Notes under the pieces: model-generated
Seen by the model: only the letters and a program-made list of their open reading frames with translations
The model's database searches: none
What the model was told of the DNA's origin: nothing
In this document: positions 54,227-62,433 of the stretch, one piece after another
Layout: each line of letters begins with the position of its first letter
How positions within the stretch are numbered: the first letter of the stretch is position 1
Assembly (NCBI RefSeq): GCF_000023285.1
Contig: NC_013162.1
Coordinates: forward strand, 2,483,001 to 2,547,000
Reading direction: 5' to 3'
DNA length: 64,000 nt
From: Capnocytophaga ochracea DSM 7271
GTDB lineage: Bacteria > Bacteroidota > Bacteroidia > Flavobacteriales > Flavobacteriaceae
Program-made: the position numbers and the translations under genes

Positions 54227-55477
54227 ATGACTCATTCAGGAAAAATTGAACTAATGGCACCAGCTGGTAATTTTGAGTCGCTACAAGCGGCGATAGACAA
54301 TGGTGCCGACTCAGTGTACTTTGGGGTAGACCAGCTGAATATGCGCGCAAGGGCAAGTATCAACTTTACGATTGACGACCTTGATGAAATAGCGCGCCGT
54401 TGTGCTCCTAAGGGCATTCGCACTTATCTCACCCTTAATACTATTATTTATGACCACGACCTATCTATCATCAAAACACTATTAGACGCTGCCAAAAAAG
54501 CAGGTCTTACAGCTGTAATAGCTATGGATCAGGCAGTCATAGCTTATGCTCGACAAATAGGAATGGAGGTACATATCTCTACCCAAATCAATATCACTAA
54601 TATTGAAACCGTGCGCTTCTACGCGATGTTTGCTGATACAATGGTAATGAGCCGTGAACTGAGCTTACGACAAATCAAGAAGATATGTGAGCAGATAGAA
54701 AAAGAGCAAATCAAAGGACCTTCGGGCAATTTGGTAGAAATAGAAATATTTGGACACGGGGCACTTTGTATGGCGGTATCAGGCAAGTGCTACCTGAGTT
54801 TGCACTCACACAACTCATCAGCCAATCGCGGAGCTTGCAAGCAAAACTGTCGCAAGAAATACACCGTAATCGACCAAGAAAGCGGTTTTGAGATAGAATT
54901 GGATAACGAGTATATGATGTCGCCTAAAGACCTCTGCACGATTGACTTCCTAGACCAAGTAATCGACACAGGGGCAAAGGTATTAAAGATTGAAGGACGT
55001 GGGCGCGCTCCTGAGTATGTGGCTACCGTTATTCGCACTTACCGAGAAGCAATAGATGCTTATTACGCAGGCACATACAGTAAAGAAAAATTTGAAAGCT
55101 GGATAGAAGCCCTCAAAACGGTGTACAATCGTGGTTTCTGGAGTGGATATTATTTAGGGCAAAAGCTCGGTGAATGGAGTGAAAACCCAGGCTCTAATGC
55201 TACCCAAAAGAAAGTGTACATTGGGCAAGGTAAACACTATTTCCCTAAGACTGGTATAGCTGAGTTTGCTATTGAAGCCTTTGATATAAAGATAGGCGAC
55301 AAATTACTTATCACTGGACCTTCAACAGGCGTTCAAGAAATAGAGCTGACCTCAATGATGGTAAACGATACTCCTGCTGAAAGAGCTAAGAAAGGTGATT
55401 CTTGTACTATCAAAACCAATTTCAGAATAAGGTTATCAGATAAACTGTATAAAATAGTAAAAACAAATATCAATTAG
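54227..55477 (+). CDS. U32-family peptidase (TrhP-like tRNA hydroxylation protein)
   Basis: U32 proteins include TrhP/YegQ, needed for 5-hydroxyuridine formation in tRNA, and collagenase-like proteases. The N-terminus KIELMAPAGNFESLQAAIDN and GADSVYFGVDQLNMRA (residues 7-42) form the TIM-barrel start. The cysteine motif is FGHGALCMAVSGKCYLS followed by NRGACKQNCRKKY (about 178-212), which probably binds an Fe-S cluster. The C-terminal U32 domain has SNATQKKVYIGQGKHYFPKTG. Length is 416 aa. A ferredoxin gene starts 23 bp later, consistent with an electron-dependent hydroxylation role, which is inference. Confidence 0.9.
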   Translation: MTHSGKIELMAPAGNFESLQAAIDNGADSVYFGVDQLNMRARASINFTIDDLDEIARRCAPKGIRTYLTLNTIIYDHDLSIIKTLLDAAKKAGLTAVIAMDQAVIAYARQIGMEVHISTQINITNIETVRFYAMFADTMVMSRELSLRQIKKICEQIEKEQIKGPSGNLVEIEIFGHGALCMAVSGKCYLSLHSHNSSANRGACKQNCRKKYTVIDQESGFEIELDNEYMMSPKDLCTIDFLDQVIDTGAKVLKIEGRGRAPEYVATVIRTYREAIDAYYAGTYSKEKFESWIEALKTVYNRGFWSGYYLGQKLGEWSENPGSNATQKKVYIGQGKHYFPKTGIAEFAIEAFDIKIGDKLLITGPSTGVQEIELTSMMVNDTPAERAKKGDSCTIKTNFRIRLSDKLYKIVKTNIN

Positions 55478-55500
55478 CAGATTGGCAGATTTAGTTTAAT

Positions 55501-55731
55501 ATGGTAATAGTAACCTTACAGCGTGAAAAATGCATAGGCTGTAACTACTGTGTAGAGATGGCTCCTGAGCAGTTCCAGATGTCGAAAAAAGATGGCAAGA
55601 GCGTATTATTACGTTCCACTGAAAAGAAAGGCTTCTTCACCCTAAAAAGTTATGACGATAGTATTTTTGAGGATTGTGAGAAAGCACAAAAAGCCTGCCC
55701 CGTGAAGATTATCTCTACCAAAAAATTATAG
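55501..55731 (+). CDS. Small ferredoxin, one [4Fe-4S] cluster
   Basis: This 76-residue protein has Cys11, Cys14 and Cys17 (CIGCNYC) and Cys66 before Pro (KACPVKII), the four ligands of a single [4Fe-4S] cluster. Cys59 is extra and could form a disulfide. The insertion between the Cys groups (FQMSKKDGKSVLL) is typical of single-cluster ferredoxins of the Fdx-like 3Fe/4Fe group. It lies 23 bp after the U32 gene and may supply its electrons. Confidence 0.92.
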   Translation: MVIVTLQREKCIGCNYCVEMAPEQFQMSKKDGKSVLLRSTEKKGFFTLKSYDDSIFEDCEKAQKACPVKIISTKKL

Positions 55732-55770
55732 TATTAACAACAAACGACTAACATCTAAAAATAATAAACA

Positions 55771-56385
55771 ATGAGAAAAATAGTATTATTAGCCATATGT
55801 TTGTTTGCTTTTTACAATGTAAAAGCACAATACATAGGAGTGAAAGCAGGGTACAATTATGCTACCTTAAAAGGAGATGTAAGTAGTGAGGCAAGTTTTA
55901 AACCATATCACGGTTATTATGCTGGGGTTACTTTAGAGTTTCCCCTATCTAAATTGTTCTCTTTACAGATAGAAGGTATCTACAATCGTCGTGGTGCACA
56001 AATAAAATCTGATAGATATGGGAATGCTACTTTGGCTCTTGATTATCTTTCGGCTCCTGTAATGGCACGATTCAATGTAGGAAAGGGTATTAATCTGCAC
56101 GTAGGTCCTCAGATAGAGTATCGCGTTGACCAGCCTAATTTCTACTTCAATGGTACAGAACCCGTAACTCGTGTAAAATCAGATGCCATAGACATTATAG
56201 ATGTAGCTATGACTGCAGGGATAGGTTACACTACTGATGCAGGTTGGTTTTTCGAAATACGCTGGGTACAAGGACTCACTAATATCTTTGAAGGCGATGA
56301 GGCAAGCCTCATAAGTACGGGTATTGCTAATTCTTACGACTTTAAAAATAGAACGCTCTCAATGGGAGTAGGGTATCAATTTTAA
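55771..56385 (+). CDS. PorT-family outer-membrane beta-barrel protein
   Basis: This 204-residue protein has a signal peptide (MRKIVLLAICLFAFYNVKA, cut before Gln) and then about eight amphipathic beta strands starting with YIGVKAGYNYATLKGD. GYYAGVTLEFPLSKLFSLQI and LDYLSAPVMARFNVGKG are typical of the OMP_b-brl_2 (PorT) family, and it ends in the aromatic C-terminal strand LSMGVGYQF. Whether it takes part in type IX secretion like true PorT, or is one of the many paralogues, cannot be said. A second paralogue is at 58.6 kb. The Rieske-like gene follows after 20 bp. Confidence 0.88.
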   Translation: MRKIVLLAICLFAFYNVKAQYIGVKAGYNYATLKGDVSSEASFKPYHGYYAGVTLEFPLSKLFSLQIEGIYNRRGAQIKSDRYGNATLALDYLSAPVMARFNVGKGINLHVGPQIEYRVDQPNFYFNGTEPVTRVKSDAIDIIDVAMTAGIGYTTDAGWFFEIRWVQGLTNIFEGDEASLISTGIANSYDFKNRTLSMGVGYQF

Positions 56386-56405
56386 GCTAAATAATAGGTA
56401 ACAAG

Positions 56406-56882
56406 ATGTATAGACTGATATATGCAATACTTTTGATTGGATTGTTTTCTTGCGAGAAAGAACGGCAAACGCGCAACCCTAACTTAGGAGAAGTACATTT
56501 CACCTATACTATCGATATAAGTTTACCTCTCTATAACAGTTTAAAAACACCTATGAATACGGTTTTTATACCTCACAGAGGTATTAAAGGATTTTTTGTA
56601 ACTTGTTATAGTAATGGAGGATATCGTGCTTGGGAGGCTACTTGTCCTAATCATAATTTACAAGAGTGTCATAGTCGCCTGTTTGGCATAAGGGCTATAG
56701 AAGATGAAAATAGCTATGAGAAGACTGGTCACGACTATACTTTTGCCAAATGTTCTTGTGGTAAAACAGTTTACAATTTAATATCAGGAGCTCCTATTGC
56801 TATTGGACAAATTGCCAAACCTTATCCTTTACTAAATTATAATGTTTCAGTAGCTGGTAATATTTTAACTATTAGTAACTAA
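56406..56882 (+). CDS. Lipoprotein with a degenerate Rieske-like domain
   Basis: This 158-residue lipoprotein has the lipobox LFSC with Cys16. The body has a possible Rieske fold: EATCPNH (Cys80, His83) and then AKCSCGKTVYNLISGAPIAI (Cys116, Cys118). A classic Rieske centre needs C-x-H and C-x2-H; here the first has an extra residue and the second lacks His, so a normal [2Fe-2S] cluster is unlikely. The GKTVYNLISG part matches the Rieske F-(D/N)-x-x-(T/S)-G turn. The function is unknown. The stop overlaps the start of the next membrane-protein gene (TAATG). Confidence 0.72.
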   Translation: MYRLIYAILLIGLFSCEKERQTRNPNLGEVHFTYTIDISLPLYNSLKTPMNTVFIPHRGIKGFFVTCYSNGGYRAWEATCPNHNLQECHSRLFGIRAIEDENSYEKTGHDYTFAKCSCGKTVYNLISGAPIAIGQIAKPYPLLNYNVSVAGNILTISN

Positions 56883-57814
56883 TGCTATCAGTACGTTTTG
56901 AAAATACAAAGCCCATCACATTTATCATTGTGCTATTAGCACTATTGATAGGTGATGGGCTATTTCAATTTAAAATACTACAACTTCCTCTCAGTGACGT
57001 GTCTCATCTCACTGTTTTAATGAGTACTTTTGTATTACTCTTTCTTTCTTTATTATTACTTCACCAAATAGACCGGTGGAATGAACTTACTGACACCAAA
57101 AACTGTTACTCTATAGCCTTCTTTAGTATTTTCGTAGTGCTCTTCCCTACCCTTTTTGATAAAGTGAAATTAGTAGGTGCTAACTTACTCATCATTGTAG
57201 CCTTGTGGCGTGTACTTACTCTTAAAACAGGTGAAGGCATTCCACAAAAACTATTCGATACTTCTCTACTAATCATTTGTGCAGGCTTGTTGCACCCTTG
57301 GGCTTTAATATTTTTGCTAAATGTATGGATTTCTCTACTCTTTTACGGAGCTGAAAAACGCCGTTATTGGTTTATACCTCTTTTAGCAATCATTACTGTT
57401 AGCATCTTATTAGGGGCTATTTTATTAATACTTCAAGAGCCTTTTCCTATTGATGATTTTACAAATCTCATCACTTCAGATATAAATAATCTTCTAAACT
57501 TTTCTTCTCATTCCATTGCTACAACAATAGCAGTATGTAGCTTAGCGCTCCTTCTTTTAGTGGCATTAGCAGTATACTATTTCAGAAGTGTTTATCACAG
57601 TATCAGCTCATTAGTAGTAATACAATTCCTCTGGATAGGACTTATAGTAGTATTCTTTTCCAAAGAAGTGATATACATCTTTGCCCCTATTGCCATTCTC
57701 TTTGCTCTTTATGTAGAGAAAATACGCGTATGGTGGCTAAAAGAAATCGTACTATGGTCACTATTATCTATGCCTGGCATAGGGCTTCTACTCCATTTTA
57801 TTACCAAAAGCTAA
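56882..57814 (+). CDS. DUF6427-type multi-helix membrane protein
   Basis: This 310-residue inner-membrane protein has about nine or ten hydrophobic helices (for example ITFIIVLLALLIGDGLFQF, NLLIIVALWRVL and LLIICAGLLHPWALIFLL). RVLTLKTGEGIPQKLFDTS and LLHPWALIFLLNVW fit the Flavobacteriia-specific DUF6427 family, whose role is unknown. Its start overlaps the Rieske-like lipoprotein stop by one base, so they are translationally coupled. Its end overlaps upp (minus strand) by 27 bp. Such genes usually lie next to upp in Flavobacteriia. Confidence 0.8.
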   Translation: MLSVRFENTKPITFIIVLLALLIGDGLFQFKILQLPLSDVSHLTVLMSTFVLLFLSLLLLHQIDRWNELTDTKNCYSIAFFSIFVVLFPTLFDKVKLVGANLLIIVALWRVLTLKTGEGIPQKLFDTSLLIICAGLLHPWALIFLLNVWISLLFYGAEKRRYWFIPLLAIITVSILLGAILLILQEPFPIDDFTNLITSDINNLLNFSSHSIATTIAVCSLALLLLVALAVYYFRSVYHSISSLVVIQFLWIGLIVVFFSKEVIYIFAPIAILFALYVEKIRVWWLKEIVLWSLLSMPGIGLLLHFITKS

Positions 57815-58441
57815 ATCACCCGCATCACCTAAACCTGGTACTATATAGCCGTGGTCGTTAAGGTGAGCATCTATGGTAGCAATCCATAAATGAGTAGTCT
57901 CAGGAAACTTATCTTCCAAGTATTCTATCCCCTGCTGTGCCCCTATAACAGCAAATAAATGTATCTCTTTAGGTGTTCCTAAAGGTTTCAGCGCATTGAA
58001 TACATTAGCAAACGAACGCCCTGTAGCCAGCATTGGGTCAGCTAAGAATAAGATTTTACCTTCTAAGGACGGCGAAGCCAGATACTCCACCATTATATCG
58101 AAATCAGTCTCGGAAGTGTGTTTGCGATAAGCCGAGATAAACGCATTATCAGCATTATCAAAGTAGTTCATCAAGCCTTGATGCAATGCCAAACCAGCAC
58201 GCAAAATAGAGCAAATTACTATCTCGTCTTTCGGAAGTTGTACCTTCTTTTCGCCCAAAGGTGTAGTAATTGTTTCCGTTTTATAGTGTAGAAACTTACT
58301 CATCTCGTAACACAACACCTCCCCTATTCGTTCCAAATTTTTACGGAATCGCATACGGTCTGCTTGAATATTTACATCACGCAACTGGGCGATAAATCGG
58401 TTTAATACGGAAGGCTCTTCGCCTAAATGATGTATGATCAT
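57788..58441 (-). CDS. upp: Uracil phosphoribosyltransferase
   Basis: Upp converts uracil and PRPP to UMP in pyrimidine salvage. ICSILRAGLALHQGLM (near 80), the PRPP loop FLADPMLATGRSFANVFNAL (near 131) and the uracil-binding C-terminus GYIVPGLGDAGDLAFG are diagnostic. Length (217 aa) is normal. It has its own promoter and converges on the DUF6427 gene with a 27-bp overlap. Confidence 0.96.
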   Translation of the reverse strand: MIIHHLGEEPSVLNRFIAQLRDVNIQADRMRFRKNLERIGEVLCYEMSKFLHYKTETITTPLGEKKVQLPKDEIVICSILRAGLALHQGLMNYFDNADNAFISAYRKHTSETDFDIMVEYLASPSLEGKILFLADPMLATGRSFANVFNALKPLGTPKEIHLFAVIGAQQGIEYLEDKFPETTHLWIATIDAHLNDHGYIVPGLGDAGDLAFGNKME

Positions 58442-58470
58442 TGGTCTGTTAGCTTTATATTTTCACGCCA

Positions 58471-58502
58471 CAAAAGTAGTATATAATTTGCTAATTTACA
58501 AA
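58471..58502 (-). promoter_or_regulatory. Promoter of upp
   Basis: On the minus strand: TTTG (58502-58499), a 20-bp spacer, and TACTTTTG (58478-58471), 30 bp before the start. The -33 element lies within an A/T repeat. Confidence 0.7.
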
Positions 58503-58522
58503 TTTGCAATTTGGTAAATTAT
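58481..58522. repeat. A/T-rich dispersed repeat (TTTGCTAATTT type)
   Basis: AATTTGCTAATTTAC and AATTTGCAATTTGG units, related to those at 28.8, 41.17 and 44.34 kb. Confidence 0.55.
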
Positions 58523-58580
58523 TTTTTTTGGCACACTATTTGGAATAACTATACTGAATCATTAAACAATAATTAAGCGT

Positions 58581-59165
58581 ATGAAAAACAAAATCACTAA
58601 ATTAACAGCTTTTATTGCGATAATGCTACTCACCACCGCTACCTATGCTCAAGAGTTTCACTTAGGAGCAAAAGCAGGTGCTAACTTAGGTAAAGTAGAA
58701 GGTGTAGCCTATGACAAAAACTTTAAATTGGGCTATCAATTAGGTGGTTTCGTCGAATTCGATTTCAATGATAGCTGGGGGCTACAGGGGGAAGTACTCT
58801 TTAGTCAAACCAATACAGAGCTCCGCGATAGCTACCAATCTGTTTGGAACGATAAGTTCGAAAAGAAAAAAACACTGAACTACGTAAGTGTACCAGTACT
58901 CTTCAAATACAACCCTAACGGATTGATTTCACTACACGCAGGACCTCAATTTAGTTTCCTTGCCAACCGCGACCAAAGTACTTGGGAAAACGGAGAAAAG
59001 CTCTTTAAAGATACTGATTTTTCATTAGTAGCAGGAGCCGAAGTAAATTTAGGTCCTCTTTTTGCTTACGGTCGCTATGTATGGGGTTACAGTGATATTA
59101 GTAACGCCCTTAAAGAAAAAGCAACCACCCAACAAATACAATTGGGCGTAGGGGTACGTTTTTAG
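58581..59165 (+). CDS. PorT-family outer-membrane beta-barrel protein (second paralogue)
   Basis: This 194-residue protein has a signal peptide (ending TTATYA, cut before Gln). EFHLGAKAGANLGKVEG opens an eight-stranded barrel of the OMP_b-brl_2 type. GYQLGGFVEFDFNDSWGLQG, LNYVSVPVLFKYNPNGL and the C-terminal aromatic strand QLGVGVRF follow. It is similar in design to the protein at 55.8 kb but clearly diverged. It is monocistronic, with a perfect palindromic terminator 30 bp after the stop. Confidence 0.88.
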   Translation: MKNKITKLTAFIAIMLLTTATYAQEFHLGAKAGANLGKVEGVAYDKNFKLGYQLGGFVEFDFNDSWGLQGEVLFSQTNTELRDSYQSVWNDKFEKKKTLNYVSVPVLFKYNPNGLISLHAGPQFSFLANRDQSTWENGEKLFKDTDFSLVAGAEVNLGPLFAYGRYVWGYSDISNALKEKATTQQIQLGVGVRF

Positions 59166-59194
59166 AAAATAGGAATATTAGTTAATTAGAAATA

Positions 59195-59226
59195 GGGTTT
59201 AAGTGATTTATAAATCACTTAAACCC
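59195..59226 (+). terminator. Perfect palindromic terminator after the PorT-like gene
   Basis: A 16-bp perfect inverted repeat without spacer (59195-59210 with 59211-59226; GGGTTTAAGTGATTTA) is followed by a T-rich tract. Confidence 0.9.
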
Positions 59227-59284
59227 TTTCTTATTTTTTAAACAACCTTAATTACTCTTCGCCTTAGATTCACCTTCCCTTCGT

Positions 59285-59440
59285 TGTTCCTTTATCTGCC
59301 CGTGCGAGTCGCACCGTCTTTTGTTCATTTATATATACAAACTTTACCAAAATTTGAAACTTTGGCAAAGTTGAAATCTACTAATAACATTCTTCTTATT
59401 TATATCTTAGTTTTAACTTACCCCCACTTTTCCTCCGCCT
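59285..59440 (+). repeat. Composite repeat, copy 4: leading part
   Basis: A GC-rich 22-bp-type module (GCCCGTGCGAGTCGCACC), one or two 11-mers, then the lead block ACTTTACCAAAATTTGAAAC with the near-palindrome AACTTTGGCAAAGTT. The T/C block ending TTTTAACTTACC follows. The order is the same as at 28.5 and 45.0 kb. Confidence 0.8.
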
Positions 59441-59693
59441 TTTGTTCGTTCTTTGTTCGTTCTTTGTTCGTTCTTTGTTCGTTCTTTGTTCGTTCTTTGT
59501 TCGTTCTTTGTTCGTTCTTTGTTCGTCTTTTGTTCGTCTTTTGTTCGTCTTTTGTTCGTCTTTTGTTCGTCTTTTGTTCGTCTTTTGTTCGTCTTTTGTT
59601 CGTCTTTTGTTCGTCTTTTGTTCGTCTTTTGTTCGTCTTTTGTTCGTCTTTTGTTCGTCTTTTGTTCGTCTTTTGTTCGTCTTTTGTTCGTCT
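59441..59693 (+). repeat. Perfect 11-bp tandem array, 23 units in two blocks
   Basis: Seven copies of TTTGTTCGTTC (59441-59517) are followed directly by 16 copies of TTTGTTCGTCT (59518-59693), with no interruption or substitution that I can see. The sharp change between two pure blocks suggests separate local expansions. Confidence 0.95.
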
Positions 59694-59805
59694 CACTTTT
59701 CCGTTACTACACTCCCTCTCCTTGGGAGAGGGTTGGGGAGAGGATATTTTGTTTGTCTTTTGTTCATCTGCCCGTGTGGCTCACACTGCCCGTCGTGCTA
59801 CGACC
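59694..59805 (+). repeat. Composite repeat, copy 4: trailing part with hairpins
   Basis: The block TTTTCCGTTACTACA is followed by a perfect 8-bp hairpin CCCTCTCC-TTG-GGAGAGGG (59714-59732), then an 11-mer, a GC-rich module (near 59768) and GTCGTGCTACGAC (59792-59804). The first two blocks recur, inverted, at 44.50-44.63 kb. Confidence 0.8.
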
Positions 59806-59868
59806 TCGCACTTTACCTTTTATCTTCAACAATTAGTATTATTGGCATTATTGGCATTATAGTATTAA

Positions 59869-61086
59869 TTATGGATATAGTAAATATTTCTTTCTCATCT
59901 CCTTAAACTGCTCTATATCCTTTTTCCACGATTGGCGTATTTCGTCTTCGGTCTTCCCTTCGCTTATTTGCTTCTTTAATATATCATTACCAGCAATCTT
60001 ATTGAACGATGAAGTAAAGAAAGGTGTTTTCACTCCTTTGCCTTGCTCAAAAGCTTTTTTAAGCCAAGTGAGATTTAGTTTATCCAAACGAGGCGTTTTT
60101 CTCAAGTCCTCACCGTAACATAGCTCACCGTTAAACTTCGGATTCTTGTCGCCTGCATTAGGGTGTGGCGTAAAGCTAAAAGCCGTCTTATCAAAATAAG
60201 GAGAGCCATAAATCTGAAACTGCATATCGGTACCGCGCCCCATACTCACATTTGTCCCCTCAAAAAAACACAAACTTGGGTACAAGTTCACCGATACATC
60301 ATTAGGTAAGTTAGGCGAAGGTTTTACCGGTAAGCTATAAGACGTTTGATGTGTATAATAGGCAAGAGGAATCACTTTAAGGTCAGCAGTAACGCCTGCT
60401 TGCAACCACTTTTCACCATTTATCATCTGAGCATATTCGCCAATAGTCATTCCATAAACCACGGGTACAGGGTGCATCCCAATAAAACTCTTAAAAGCAG
60501 GTTGCAACACCGCTCCATCAATGTAATGCGCATTAGGATTCGGACGGTCGAGTACTATTACAGGAATATGCTGTTCAGCACAAGCCTCCATCACATAATG
60601 CAAAGTAGAAATATAAGTGTAAAAGCGCACCCCTACATCTTGCAAATCAAAAAGTACAAGGTCTACACCTTTCAGTTGCTCAGCAGTAGGTTTTTTGTTT
60701 TTACCATAGAGCGATACAATAGGCAAGCCGGTTTTAGAGTCCTTGCCGTCTTTCACTACTTCACCTGCATCGGCTTCCCCTCTGAATCCGTGTTCAGGAG
60801 CAAAAACCTTGCTGATAGATACTTTCTTCTTTAATAACGTATCCACCAAATGCACATAATTCCCTTTTTCGGCTTTCACAATCCCAGTCTGATTCGTAAC
60901 GATAGCTATATTTTTAGCGCGTAAATCCTTAATGTAAAGATACATTCGGTTAGCGCCTACCACCACTTCTTTCGTCTGTTTTTCAGTGTTTTGCACAGAA
61001 GCATTACCTTGTGTCTGTCCATTATTTTTGCACGATATAAGCGTACATAAGAAAAAAAGTGTAACTTTGGCACTTCTAAAAGGCAT
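59869..61086 (-). CDS. DUF1343/NamZ-like exo-beta-N-acetylmuramidase lipoprotein
   Basis: This is a predicted lipoprotein related to NamZ, which removes terminal MurNAc from peptidoglycan fragments during cell-wall recycling. I choose the ATG at 61086 (MPFRSAKVTLFFLCTLISCK, lipobox LISC); ATG 61113 is an alternative, and the ORF upstream of that is the antisense of the divergent permease gene. The N-terminal Rossmann-like domain has IAIVTNQTGI and VFAPEHGFRGEADAGE. LVLFDLQDVGVRFYTYISTL and VLDRPNPN follow, and the C-terminal domain includes the LxWLKKAFE region. Length is 405 aa. Its promoter lies within the permease gene. Confidence 0.88.
   Translation of the reverse strand: MPFRSAKVTLFFLCTLISCKNNGQTQGNASVQNTEKQTKEVVVGANRMYLYIKDLRAKNIAIVTNQTGIVKAEKGNYVHLVDTLLKKKVSISKVFAPEHGFRGEADAGEVVKDGKDSKTGLPIVSLYGKNKKPTAEQLKGVDLVLFDLQDVGVRFYTYISTLHYVMEACAEQHIPVIVLDRPNPNAHYIDGAVLQPAFKSFIGMHPVPVVYGMTIGEYAQMINGEKWLQAGVTADLKVIPLAYYTHQTSYSLPVKPSPNLPNDVSVNLYPSLCFFEGTNVSMGRGTDMQFQIYGSPYFDKTAFSFTPHPNAGDKNPKFNGELCYGEDLRKTPRLDKLNLTWLKKAFEQGKGVKTPFFTSSFNKIAGNDILKKQISEGKTEDEIRQSWKKDIEQFKEMRKKYLLYP
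61062..61069 (+). promoter_or_regulatory. -7 box of the LolE-type permease promoter
   Basis: TAACTTTG, 24 bp before the TTG start at 61094 and inside the start of the divergent NamZ-like gene. No good -33 element is seen. Confidence 0.55.
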
Positions 61087-61093
61087 TATTGTT

Positions 61094-62332
61094 TTGAATG
61101 TTGAATATTTCATAGCAAAAAGAGTTATTTTTTCGAAAGGGGACAAAGGTACAATTTCTTCCCCAATTATCAAAATGGCAATAGCTGCCATTGCTGTGGG
61201 TATGGTGATGATGCTCATTGCCATTGCTACGGGTATTGGCTTGCAACGCAAGATTAGGGAGAAGTTGGTAGTCTTTCACGGGCACATTCAGATTTTTGAT
61301 TATAGCAATAATATATCAGAGGTTAGTACTAAACCTATTAAGTTACAACAAGATTTTTACCCTACTTTTTCAGCAGTACCCGAAGTTACCCATATTCAAG
61401 CAGTAGCTACCAAAGGTGGTATCATCCGTACTGAAACCACTTATGAATCGATTCTCGCTAAAGGTGTGGGAAAAGACTACAATTGGTCGCTTATTCGCGA
61501 TTTTATTACCGAAGGACGCACCCCTAATGTAGCGAGTGAAGAAGTAACCGATGAGGTGCTAATGTCTACCTATTTAGCCAACAGATTGCACCTAAAACTG
61601 GGCGACCGTTGCCAAGCTATCTTTTTAAAAGACGAAGCTGCCCAAGCTCCTAACCAACGTAGTTTTAAAATCGTAGGACTTTACAATAGTGGCTTTCAAG
61701 AATTTGATGCGTCGTACGTCTTCACTGATATACGTCATATTCAGAAAATTAATAAATGGCAACCTGACCAAATAGGCAATTTCGAGCTTTTTATCAAAGA
61801 TTTTGACCGTATAGAAGAAGTAGGCAAACAAGTGTACGGCAAGGTAGGTTCATTCCTCGATTCGCAAACTATCATTCAGAAGTTTCCTTTTATCTTCGAA
61901 TGGCTTGGTATGTTCGATTTCAATATTTACCTCATCATCGGGATAATGATAGTTGTTGGTGGATTTAATATGATTACGGCTATTCTCGTGCTCATATTGG
62001 AGAAAACACCAATGATAGGTACTTTAAAGAGCTTAGGTGCTTCTGACCGCAGTATCCGCAAGATATTTTTGTATAATGCTACCTATATCATAGGCTTGGG
62101 ACTCTTATGGGGGAATGTTTTAGGATTCTTATTGCTCTGGTTACAACAGCGTTACAGCCTTATCAAGTTAGACCCTGCCACCTATTATGTAACCGAAGTA
62201 CCGATTGCTTTCACTCCTCTGTGGGTGTTATTGCTCAATATAGGCGTTTTGCTATTGTGCTTGCTAATGCTACTCATTCCTACCTATGTGATTACCAAAA
62301 TATCACCTACTAAATCTATGAAGTTTGCGTAA
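61094..62332 (+). CDS. LolE/FtsX-type ABC transporter permease
   Basis: This inner-membrane permease of the MacB/LolE type probably extracts lipoproteins or acts in envelope stress. Four helices are expected: one near residues 25-50 (IKMAIAAIAVGMVMMLIAIA) and three in the C-terminal FtsX domain from about 275. The periplasmic MacB-like domain lies between, with GHIQIFDYSNN and VTHIQAVATKGGIIRT. The family N-terminus reads xNVEYFIAKRVIFS, so I infer a TTG start at 61094; the frame is open 108 bp upstream, but only as antisense of the NamZ-like gene. Length is 412 aa. The ATPase partner (LolD) is not adjacent. Confidence 0.87.
   Translation: MNVEYFIAKRVIFSKGDKGTISSPIIKMAIAAIAVGMVMMLIAIATGIGLQRKIREKLVVFHGHIQIFDYSNNISEVSTKPIKLQQDFYPTFSAVPEVTHIQAVATKGGIIRTETTYESILAKGVGKDYNWSLIRDFITEGRTPNVASEEVTDEVLMSTYLANRLHLKLGDRCQAIFLKDEAAQAPNQRSFKIVGLYNSGFQEFDASYVFTDIRHIQKINKWQPDQIGNFELFIKDFDRIEEVGKQVYGKVGSFLDSQTIIQKFPFIFEWLGMFDFNIYLIIGIMIVVGGFNMITAILVLILEKTPMIGTLKSLGASDRSIRKIFLYNATYIIGLGLLWGNVLGFLLLWLQQRYSLIKLDPATYYVTEVPIAFTPLWVLLLNIGVLLLCLLMLLIPTYVITKISPTKSMKFA
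61144..61174 (-). promoter_or_regulatory. Promoter of the NamZ-like gene, inside the divergent permease gene
   Basis: On the minus strand: TTTG (61174-61171), a 19-bp spacer, and TACCTTTG (61151-61144). The predicted transcript starts near 61138, inside codons 15-16 of the permease gene. Confidence 0.7.
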
Positions 62333-62377
62333 ATAATTTGAGATAGTGCAAAAGTGAGTGCATAATTATTTAAAATC

Positions 62378-62409
62378 TTTGCTTTATTCAAAATAAAGAA
62401 GTACATTTG
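62378..62409 (+). promoter_or_regulatory. Promoter of the small membrane protein / ybeY unit
   Basis: TTTG (62378-62381), a 20-bp spacer, and TACATTTG (62402-62409), 24 bp before the chosen start at 62434. Confidence 0.7.
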
Positions 62410-62433
62410 CCACAAATTAAAAAATGTGACTAT

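Larger units (their letters stand above)
59166..59868. other. Intergenic repeat region between the PorT-like gene and the NamZ-like gene
   Basis: About 700 bp holding the PorT-like terminator and a full copy of the composite repeat family. ORFs of 92-192 codons here are translations of the 11-mer array and are not genes. Confidence 0.85.

Noticed and set aside
59284-59906. ORFs of 92-192 codons over the 59.4 kb array on both strands
   Set aside because: The 11-mer units contain no stop in any frame of either strand, so all are artefacts of the repeat.
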